The notes below the pieces were generated by a model, which was given only the letters and a program-made list of their open reading frames with translations, searched no databases and was not told the origin of the DNA. A stretch of DNA of 38,693 nucleotides, taken from NCBI RefSeq assembly GCF_001293735.1, contig NZ_BCAH01000034.1:1-38693 (forward strand), in the 5' to 3' direction. Source of the DNA: Limosilactobacillus gorillae (lineage in GTDB: Bacteria; Bacillota; Bacilli; Lactobacillales; Lactobacillaceae). The position numbers and the translations under genes were made by a program. Shown here piece by piece: positions 32,789-38,693 of this stretch (position 1 is its first letter; every line of letters begins with the position of its first letter).

Positions 32789-33151
32789 ATGGTTGTAAAT
32801 ATTTACGATACTGCAAACGAATTGGAACGCCAAATGCGTGAAACCCAGGAATTTATGGGCCTCAAGGAAGCCTTTGATAACTTGAAGGCGGACAAGGAAG
32901 CCACGGATCTGTTCGTTAAGTTCCAAGCTAAGCAAGCCGCTGCCCAACAAAAGCAGGCGCAAGGCCAACAAATCTCTGACGATGAAATCAAGGAAATTCA
33001 AGGCCTGGCCAAGGATGTAACGGCTAAGCCGGTTATCCAAGCCCTAATGGCCAAGGAACAACAAGTTGACCAGATGATTCAACAATTAAACCAAATTATC
33101 ACTGGTCCGATTCAAGACCTGTACAAGCAATTAGGCCCACAAGAGGGCTAA
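32789..33151 (+). CDS. YlbF/YheA-family (UPF0342) protein
   Basis: 120 residues, almost entirely helical, Gln/Lys/Glu-rich, with the family start (NIYDTANELERQMRETQEF). Related proteins YlbF and YmcA in Bacillus act with YaaT to control RNase Y and development; the YheA/UPF0342 branch itself has no settled function. AGGAGGAC lies about 9 bases before the ATG. Monocistronic with a strong terminator, just upstream of yhaM, another RNA-related gene. Confidence 0.88.
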   Translation: MVVNIYDTANELERQMRETQEFMGLKEAFDNLKADKEATDLFVKFQAKQAAAQQKQAQGQQISDDEIKEIQGLAKDVTAKPVIQALMAKEQQVDQMIQQLNQIITGPIQDLYKQLGPQEG

Positions 33152-33159
33152 TAACTTCG

Positions 33160-33184
33160 CCCGGCCCCGTTGCCGGGTTTTTTT
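33160..33184 (+). terminator. terminator after the YlbF-family gene
   Basis: CCCGGC pairs with GCCGGG around CCCGTT, followed by seven T's. Confidence 0.88.
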
Positions 33185-33236
33185 GTAGGAGCTCGGTCCC
33201 TTATGGCCGAGTAGTTCACGAAAGCGGGGGAAGACA

Positions 33237-34193
33237 ATGCAGATTGGAAATTTAACCACCGGGGTGGCAGCCAGTGGGGTGGCCCTTTTAAAGGATGCGC
33301 AACTGAAAACGACCCGGACCGGCAGCCCCTTTTTAGCCTTACGCCTAGCAGATCGGACTGGTGAGATCAGTGGTAACCTCTGGGATGTCACTGAAAACCA
33401 AGTGGCACAGTTCCAGGCGGGAGTAGTGGTATACGTAGCCGGTCAAGTGGAGTCCTACCAGGATCAGCTGCAGTTTCGGATTCAGGAGTTACGCTTGGCT
33501 TCGCCGGAAGAGGGCCAGCCGGAAGACTTTGTTCCCCGGGTCACCCAAAGCCAGCAGGAGTTAAAGGATGGCTTGCGTCCCTTTTTCGTGGCGATCAGAC
33601 AACCAGAATGGGCAAGAATTGTTAACCGTCTGTTTAAAAAATATGGAACGCCCTTCTTTGAATTTCCGGCTGCCAAGGTTAACCACCACGCCTTAGTTGG
33701 GGGCTTGGCTTTTCATACCTTGTCAATTCTGCGGCTGGCTGAATACGTCTGTGACCAGTACCCAACCATCAACCACGAACTTTTATACGCGGGGGCTTTA
33801 TTACACGATATGGGGAAGGTAATTGAGCTGTCAGGACCGGTCGCTACCCAGTACACGACGGCTGGAGACCTCTTGGGACATATTTCACTGGTTGATGGCG
33901 AGATAGTCGCGGCCTGCCAGGAAGAGGGGCTTTCGCCAGTTAATCCCCAAGTGCTTTTATTGCGCCACGTAATATTGGCTCATCATGGCCTGCGTGAGTA
34001 TGGGTCACCGGTGGAACCAGAACTACTGGAAGCGGAGGTTTTACACCGTCTAGACGAGCTGGATGCCTCAATCACGGAGATTGAAGGAGCCCTGAAGCAA
34101 ACGGTACCTGGGGAGTATTCGCCCCGTTTAGTTGCCCTTGATCGCCGTCATTTCTACCGGGCACCAGAATTAGAAGACACGAAGAAAGAATGA
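33237..34193 (+). CDS. yhaM: 3'-5' exoribonuclease YhaM
   Basis: 318 residues. An N-terminal OB-fold (about 10-95) is followed by an HD-type metal-dependent domain (about 160-285) with HHALVGGLAFH, LLHDMGK (His190-Asp191) and ILAHHG. This order and length match YhaM/CbfI, which trims short single-stranded ends of RNA (and DNA) with manganese. GGGGGAAG is about 4 bases before the ATG. No promoter is obvious after the preceding terminator. Confidence 0.94.
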   Translation: MQIGNLTTGVAASGVALLKDAQLKTTRTGSPFLALRLADRTGEISGNLWDVTENQVAQFQAGVVVYVAGQVESYQDQLQFRIQELRLASPEEGQPEDFVPRVTQSQQELKDGLRPFFVAIRQPEWARIVNRLFKKYGTPFFEFPAAKVNHHALVGGLAFHTLSILRLAEYVCDQYPTINHELLYAGALLHDMGKVIELSGPVATQYTTAGDLLGHISLVDGEIVAACQEEGLSPVNPQVLLLRHVILAHHGLREYGSPVEPELLEAEVLHRLDELDASITEIEGALKQTVPGEYSPRLVALDRRHFYRAPELEDTKKE

Positions 34194-34240
34194 AGAAAGA
34201 CTAAAAGCTTTTTAAGGAATAAGCACGATTTAAATGAGTA

Positions 34241-34249
34241 TGTTATATT
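34241..34249 (+). promoter_or_regulatory. extended -10 promoter of prsA
   Basis: TGTTATATT (TATATT at 34244-34249), 36 bases before the TTG start. Confidence 0.5.
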
Positions 34250-34284
34250 AGACTGGTGAAAAAATTCAAAGGATGTGAGATAGT

Positions 34285-35253
34285 TTGAAATCAAAAAAAA
34301 TGTTGGCAATTATCGCTGGGTTAGCCCTGGCATTGCCATTGGCTGCCTGCGGTAATAAGGCGGTCGCCACCACCAGTGGTGGGAAAATCACGGAGAGCGA
34401 ATACTACTCCAGCATGAAGCAAACCTCCAATGGGCAGCAGGTTCTTCAGCAAATGATCTTGGACAAGGTCTTAGAAAAGCAATATGGAAGTAAAGTTTCA
34501 ACTTCTGAAGTTAACGCTGAATACAACACCTACAAGAAGGAATACGGGTCGTCATTCTCAACGGTTCTTTCTCAACAAGGGCTGACAACTAAGTCTTTCA
34601 AACAGCAAATTCGGTCTAACTTGCTCTTGAAGGCAGCCGTTCGGAACTACTCTACCTTCTCAAATAGCGCTTTGAAGAAGCAGTGGAAGAAGTACGAACC
34701 GAAGGTAGAAACCGCTGAAATCCTGGTTGGTTCAGAAGAAACAGCTCAAAGCATCATTGATACTTTGAACAACACTTCCGGTAGTAAGCTTAAAGAATTT
34801 AAGAAACTAGCTAAGTCTAAGTCCACCGATACGACTACTAAGTCTAACGGGGGTGTCTTAGCCGCCTTCGATAATACGGATACGAGTCTGCCGTCAGCTT
34901 ACAGGAAGGCAGCCTTTGCTCTGAAGACTGGTGAGTACACCACCAGCCCGGTTAAGACTGATAACGGCTACTACGTTATCTACATGATTAAGCACCCAGC
35001 GAAGGGTAAGTACTCATCTCACATCAGTGACTTGAAGGACCAAATCGTTACCCAAAACTTAAATGATTCAACCTTCTTGCATAATGTTGTTTCTAAGGTC
35101 TTGAAGAAGGGGAACGTTTCAATCAAGGACTCCGACTTGAAGAACATCCTGGATGACTACTTGACGAGTTCGTCCTCATCGACGACTTCATCTACAACGT
35201 CAAGTACCAGCTCTAGCTCATCTAGTGCATCGTCGTCATCATCTTCTAACTAG
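34285..35253 (+). CDS. prsA: PrsA foldase lipoprotein
   Basis: 322 residues. A lipoprotein signal ends in LPLAAC with the lipidated Cys22. SurA-like N region, a parvulin-type peptidyl-prolyl isomerase domain (about 145-245), a C-terminal helical region, and a tail of about 30 residues made almost only of Ser and Thr. The protein helps secreted proteins and penicillin-binding proteins fold outside the membrane. TTG is chosen as start because GGATGTGAG precedes it by 5-6 bases and it gives a standard signal peptide; an ATG at 34300 would cut the positive N region to nothing. Monocistronic, ends at a strong bidirectional terminator. Confidence 0.92.
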   Translation: MKSKKMLAIIAGLALALPLAACGNKAVATTSGGKITESEYYSSMKQTSNGQQVLQQMILDKVLEKQYGSKVSTSEVNAEYNTYKKEYGSSFSTVLSQQGLTTKSFKQQIRSNLLLKAAVRNYSTFSNSALKKQWKKYEPKVETAEILVGSEETAQSIIDTLNNTSGSKLKEFKKLAKSKSTDTTTKSNGGVLAAFDNTDTSLPSAYRKAAFALKTGEYTTSPVKTDNGYYVIYMIKHPAKGKYSSHISDLKDQIVTQNLNDSTFLHNVVSKVLKKGNVSIKDSDLKNILDDYLTSSSSSTTSSTTSSTSSSSSSASSSSSSN

Positions 35254-35257
35254 GAAA

Positions 35258-35297
35258 ACTAAAAAAGACCGCCGCATTTGCGACGGTCTTTTTTAGT
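35258..35297. terminator. bidirectional terminator between prsA and the coiled-coil gene
   Basis: ACTAAAAAAGACCG pairs perfectly with CGGTCTTTTTTAGT. The loop itself contains CGC/GCG. U-tract on both strands. It overlaps the last codons of the leftward gene. Confidence 0.92.
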
Positions 35298-35526
35298 TCT
35301 GCCGCTCCTGAATGGACTGAAGAACGGCGTTAATTTTAGCGACGTGAGGAGCGATCATTTTTTCAAAGCGTTGGACATCCTTAGTCAAGTCGTTCACTAC
35401 CGGGGTGAGGTGATCGACCTCCTTTTGTAACCGATGAGCAGTGGTTGTAAGTTCAGCGGTGCTGGACTTTAAGGCCCATAGCTGGTCCTTTAAGATCGTT
35501 AGCTGGGCGCGCTGCTTTTCAAACAT
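35293..35526 (-). CDS. small coiled-coil protein, 77 aa
   Basis: 77 residues, fully helical with heptad-like Leu/Val spacing (MFEKQRAQLTILKDQLWALK...), no signal peptide. No family recognised. GGGGG about 6 bases before the ATG at 35526 lies in the end of the HIT gene, whose stop is one base before this ATG, so the two are cotranslated. A longer in-frame upstream reading overlaps the HIT gene and is not used. Function unknown. Confidence 0.7.
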   Translation of the reverse strand: MFEKQRAQLTILKDQLWALKSSTAELTTTAHRLQKEVDHLTPVVNDLTKDVQRFEKMIAPHVAKINAVLQSIQERQN

Positions 35527-35527
35527 T

Positions 35528-35956
35528 TTAATCCCCCAGGTGGGCAACGATCGACTCTTGGATCGCTGTATACTTAACTTCGTTGTAGTCCCCGGAATTA
35601 TCAACGAAGTGGATTGAGAAGTCATCGTTCTTGGTGTAACGTGGAATCAGGTGAATGTGGGAGTGGAAGACCGACTGGTAAGCAACCGCCCCATTATTAT
35701 TGATCACGTTTAACCCCTTAATGGCCGGGTTGGAATCACGAACAGCGCGGGCAATCTTAGGTAGGCGAGTAAAAACATCGCTGGCCAGTTGGGTATCATA
35801 TTCAAAGAGGTCGGCAACGTGTTTCTTAGGTACCAAGAGGGTATGTCCCGGAGTAGTTTGGGAAATATCTAAAAAGGCGTAGACCAAGTCGTCTTCGTAA
35901 ACCTTGTAGCTAGGGATTTCACCGGCAATAATTTTACAAAAAATACAGTCACTCAT
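35528..35956 (-). CDS. hit: HIT-family nucleotide hydrolase (Hit)
   Basis: 142 residues. The histidine triad is HSHIHLIPR near residue 97, and the N-terminal CIFCKIIAGEIPS is typical of bacterial Hint/Hit proteins (with a CxxC pair). These hydrolyse AMP-lysine or adenosine phosphoramidates. The ATG at 35956 is 7 bases after GTGAGG; a TTG two codons earlier overlaps the site. It is divergent from ecsAB, a neighbour pairing common in Bacilli. Confidence 0.93.
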   Translation of the reverse strand: MSDCIFCKIIAGEIPSYKVYEDDLVYAFLDISQTTPGHTLLVPKKHVADLFEYDTQLASDVFTRLPKIARAVRDSNPAIKGLNVINNNGAVAYQSVFHSHIHLIPRYTKNDDFSIHFVDNSGDYNEVKYTAIQESIVAHLGD

Positions 35957-36069
35957 ATTCAAACCTCACTTTATAAACAAAAGCAAAAAATCGTTACCTT
36001 ATTCTAACACGAACCAAGCAGTTGGCGGTGAGAAAGGTGATTACACTACTTGTTAGGGTAAAGATCATG

Positions 36070-36075
36070 TATAAT
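36070..36075 (+). promoter_or_regulatory. -10 of the ecsAB promoter
   Basis: TATAAT preceded by ATG, 35 bases before the ecsA ATG. -35 region unclear (TTGTTA lies only 14 bases upstream). Confidence 0.5.
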
Positions 36076-36109
36076 ACTACAATTGGTAAATCAAAAAAGG
36101 GGGTACACC

Positions 36110-36835
36110 ATGATTCTAGAAATAAATGATCTGGTCGGTGGCTACTCACGGGTCCCGGTCTTAAAGAAGGTCTCCTTTAACGTTGAGGAGGGGCAGCTTG
36201 TGGGCCTAATTGGCCTAAACGGTGCGGGAAAGTCAACCACGATTAACCACGTAATTGGCCTCTTGCAACCTTTTTCAGGAGCGATTAAGGTCGGTGGTAA
36301 GCTCTTAAAAGAGGATGCTCCGGCCTATAAGGCCCAGATTGCTTACATTCCAGAAACGCCAATCCTTTATGATGAACTAACTCTCAAAGAGCACTTGGAA
36401 CTGACCATTCAGGCCTATCAAATGGATGAACAGGCCGCCTGGAAGAGGGCTGAACGCCTCTTGAAGTTGTTTAGATTAGACAACAAACTGGATTGGTTCC
36501 CGGTCGATTTTTCAAAGGGAATGCGCCAAAAAGTAATGATTGTGGCGGCCTTTATGACCGAGGCCAGGTTGTTGGTAATTGATGAGCCCTTTTACGGTTT
36601 AGATCCCCTGGCCGTTCATGATTTATTGGACTTGATCCAGGAGAAAAAAAAGCAGGGGGTCGGTATTTTAATGTCCACCCACGTCTTAGAGACCGCCCAG
36701 CGTTATTGTGACCGTTTTGTAATCCTGGCAGATGGCCGGGTTAAAAGCCAGGGGAGCTTAGCGGACCTAACGAAGAATGGTCAGAACTTGGATGAGGTAT
36801 ATCTCAACTTAGCAAGGGATGAGCAACATGGGTAA
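36110..36835 (+). CDS. ecsA: ABC transporter ATP-binding protein EcsA
   Basis: 241 residues. Walker A GLNGAGKST (35-43), signature SKGMRQ (135-140), Walker B LLVIDEP (Asp158, Glu159), and STHV as the switch. The PVDFSKGMRQK form of the signature and the HIT neighbour mark it as EcsA. In Bacillus the EcsAB transporter affects protein secretion and the RasP intramembrane protease by an unknown substrate. ATG 36110 follows AAGGGGGT by about 6 bases. The stop overlaps the start region of ecsB. Confidence 0.93.
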   Translation: MILEINDLVGGYSRVPVLKKVSFNVEEGQLVGLIGLNGAGKSTTINHVIGLLQPFSGAIKVGGKLLKEDAPAYKAQIAYIPETPILYDELTLKEHLELTIQAYQMDEQAAWKRAERLLKLFRLDNKLDWFPVDFSKGMRQKVMIVAAFMTEARLLVIDEPFYGLDPLAVHDLLDLIQEKKKQGVGILMSTHVLETAQRYCDRFVILADGRVKSQGSLADLTKNGQNLDEVYLNLARDEQHG

Positions 36836-38012
36836 TTTATTTGCAAACCGGCGCCGCCGTCATTTTATTCTCTTGATGAAGTACTGGCGCCTTGTCTTTA
36901 ATGATCACTTCATCATCGCTCTCTTCTTCTTGTTTGGAGCCCTAGCTTACACCTATGCCCAGATGTTATCATACGTGCCACCCAACCAATGGTGGGTGAA
37001 GCTATTTTTAACCCTCTGGTTAGGACTGGTCGTTCACGTTGGAAGGCTAGCGACCCTGGTTGAACCGGCCGATCCGGTTTTTTTGCTTCCCCAAACTAGC
37101 TCGATGATTAATTACTTTCGACGGGCCCGTTACTACAGCATGGTCGGTGGTGAGGCAATTACAATCATGGCAACCGTGGTGTCCTTGCCATTAGCCCTTG
37201 CGACAGTTAAATTAACTAATTTTGAGGTAGGCGAGGTCCTCGTCATGATGGTGCTCTTAAAGTATTCGCACCTTCTGTTGGCTCAACGTCACCTGTCCTT
37301 GGGGGCCAACTCAACCATGCTCAACGTAGCAGGCCTTGGGGAACCCCTGGTAGCCACGGCGCTGACCTGGTGGCTTTCGCCAACCTGGGGCCTGGTTGTG
37401 ACCGTGATCATGTGTGCTGGGCACCTAGCCCGTTTGCGGGCCAATGAGACGGTTGATTGGGTCCGGGCGATTCGCTTTGAGCAGGAACGCATGGAGTCCG
37501 TTTACCGCTTTTTTAACCTTTTTACCGACGTCCCGCAGGTTCAAGGAAGGGTCAAGAAACGAACCTGGGCAGCTGGCTTAATTACGTGGCTGGCTAAGGG
37601 TGATGCCTGGGCCTATCTGTATGCCCGGGGTTTAGTTAGAAACGTAGAACTATCTGGCTTGATCACCCGCTTGACTATTTTAATGATGGTAGTTTTATTT
37701 TTCGTTCCGTTGGCCTTTCTTAATACCGCCTTGTTGATAGTGGGACTGTACCTAATCGCAACTCAGTTGACGCCGCTTGCGGATCATTTCGAGGCGAAGG
37801 TCTTTACTCACTTGTATCCACTATCCCAAACAGTGCGCCAAAGGGCTTTTAAAAGGGTGACCACCAAGGTTGTGATGGTGGTGGCCGTCTTATTAGCCCT
37901 GGCTTCACTGGGGGGCCACTTAAACTGGGAGCAAGCGGGGCTTAATTTGATTATCGGGATTGGCGAAGGGCTGATTTTAACCCGTTATTATTTACCGACA
38001 CGAATTCACTAA
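36828..38012 (+). CDS. ecsB: ABC transporter membrane protein EcsB
   Basis: 394 residues with about 6-10 hydrophobic segments in two clusters (25-110 and 110-200; 285-390), a basic start (FANRRRRHFI), and the long soluble middle region typical of EcsB. It would form the membrane half of the EcsAB transporter. ATG 36828 is used because AAGGGATGAG is at the right distance; the ATG at 36819 has no room for one. It overlaps ecsA by 8 bases. Confidence 0.9.
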   Translation: MGNLFANRRRRHFILLMKYWRLVFNDHFIIALFFLFGALAYTYAQMLSYVPPNQWWVKLFLTLWLGLVVHVGRLATLVEPADPVFLLPQTSSMINYFRRARYYSMVGGEAITIMATVVSLPLALATVKLTNFEVGEVLVMMVLLKYSHLLLAQRHLSLGANSTMLNVAGLGEPLVATALTWWLSPTWGLVVTVIMCAGHLARLRANETVDWVRAIRFEQERMESVYRFFNLFTDVPQVQGRVKKRTWAAGLITWLAKGDAWAYLYARGLVRNVELSGLITRLTILMMVVLFFVPLAFLNTALLIVGLYLIATQLTPLADHFEAKVFTHLYPLSQTVRQRAFKRVTTKVVMVVAVLLALASLGGHLNWEQAGLNLIIGIGEGLILTRYYLPTRIH

Positions 38013-38029
38013 TGAAATGAGGAACATAA

Positions 38030-38677
38030 ATGCGCGTTAAGCACAAGAAATGGGCGGCGCCCCTAATGGAGGCCCACCCAGAATTAATTACTTTGGATCC
38101 AGCCAGCTTTAAGGGCCGCTGGCAGGAGCGGTTTGAAAAGTCGCAGCCGTTACAAATTGAAGTTGGAATGGGGAAGGGCCAGTTTATCATCGGCATGGCC
38201 AAGGCTCACCCCGAGATTAATTTCATCGGCTTAGAGATTGAGCAAACGGTGGCCGCAATTGCCTTGAAGCACGCTCTGCCGGAGCGACTACCCAACCTAA
38301 CTTTGATCTGTGGTGATGGTGCCGGTTTAGATACCTACTTTGAAGACGGTAGCATTGACAGAATGTACTTGAACTTTTCCGATCCATGGCCAAAAACCCG
38401 TCACGAAAAGCGACGTTTGACTTACAAGAGTTTCTTGGCTAACTACCAAAAGGTGGTTAAACCGGGTGGTGGCTTGGAATTTAAAACCGATAATCAGGGC
38501 TTATTTGAGTACTCCTTAACCAGTCTGAATAATTTCGGCATGGTCTTCGATGGAGTATGGCTAAACCTCCACGAAAGTCCGGAAAACGAAGGTAACGTTG
38601 AGACGGAATACGAACAACGGTTTGCCGGCTTAGGCCAGCCAATTTATAAGCTAACCGCTCACTTTCCAGGAGAATAA
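38030..38677 (+). CDS. trmB: tRNA (guanine-N7-)-methyltransferase
   Basis: 215 residues, SAM-dependent enzyme making m7G46 in tRNA. The SAM site is VGMGKGQF (45-52), LEIE near 68, and the family's catalytic NFSDPWPKTRHEKRRL (115-130) with Asp118. GAGGAAC is about 6 bases before the ATG. It follows ecsB by 17 bases without a terminator, so it is probably cotranscribed. Ends within the window. Confidence 0.96.
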   Translation: MRVKHKKWAAPLMEAHPELITLDPASFKGRWQERFEKSQPLQIEVGMGKGQFIIGMAKAHPEINFIGLEIEQTVAAIALKHALPERLPNLTLICGDGAGLDTYFEDGSIDRMYLNFSDPWPKTRHEKRRLTYKSFLANYQKVVKPGGGLEFKTDNQGLFEYSLTSLNNFGMVFDGVWLNLHESPENEGNVETEYEQRFAGLGQPIYKLTAHFPGE

Positions 38678-38693
38678 CCAAATAACCCCCGTA

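Noticed and set aside
35527-35625. Longer N terminus for the 77-aa coiled-coil protein
   Set aside because: The extra 33 residues lie within the HIT gene in another frame and lack a start signal.
1-38693. CRISPR arrays, prophage or integrated plasmid
   Set aside because: No regularly spaced repeats, no phage structural genes and no replication or conjugation genes were seen.

Overview
The window is a 38.7-kb stretch of a low-to-medium GC Firmicute chromosome. It is almost certainly a heterofermentative lactobacillus: many core genes have lactobacillus-type proteins and gene order, including a folate cluster folB-folK-folE-folC-Ham1-folP, pepV, an SMK-box metK, T-box leuS, argS and proBA, and PrsA/YhaM/EcsAB. 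The rather GC-rich codon use fits a Limosilactobacillus of the fermentum type. That species-level guess comes from recalled family features, not from a database search. No prophage, CRISPR array, plasmid function or complete mobile element is visible. The only mobile DNA is the 3' end of a TnpB-type IS200/IS605 element at the left edge.

Layout. 1-1029: tnpB 3' end, a structured right end (possible omega RNA), then a leftward pair: a 52-aa protein and a LysR-like effector domain without a DNA-binding domain, whose 3' end lies in the IS end. 1116-4620: amino-acid permease, perR with a near-perfect PerR box in its own promoter, a zinc-less Tag glycosylase and an unknown membrane protein. 4638-8322: metK under a SAM-III (SMK) riboswitch, then proB-proA behind a T-box. 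8343-9048: a frameshifted PAP2 phosphatase pseudogene. 9062-11772: leuS with a leucine T-box. 11893-13971: an orphan HicB-like protein and a MurJ/YtgP-type flippase. 14028-17097: nnrD, divergent pepV, uspA and an unusual branched RNA ending in a U-tract. 17119-19822: two cell-wall enzymes, an L,D-transpeptidase and a glucosaminidase. 19831-23039: deoxynucleoside kinase, an unknown duplicated-domain protein, and a LacI/RbsR-like regulator with a CPBP membrane protease. 23086-27525: six-gene folate operon. 27520-28516: small membrane protein, a KOW-like small protein and tRNA-Gly(CCC). 28556-32727: argS with its T-box and a class A PBP. 32746-38677: YlbF-family protein, yhaM, prsA, then leftward HIT and coiled-coil genes, then ecsA-ecsB-trmB.

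Together the genes cover amino-acid supply and tRNA charging under RNA control (SAM, Leu, Arg and probably Pro sensing), de novo folate synthesis, envelope synthesis and remodelling (flippase, PBP, L,D-transpeptidase, glucosaminidase, PrsA), and stress or repair functions (PerR, Tag, UspA, NnrD). Most promoters that can be read rely on an extended -10 of the form TGn-TATAAT with a poor -35 box. I do not see a clear undescribed multi-gene system. The best leads are the structured RNA downstream of uspA, the diverged Ham1 protein inside the folate operon, and the HTH-less LysR-type gene that abuts the IS end.
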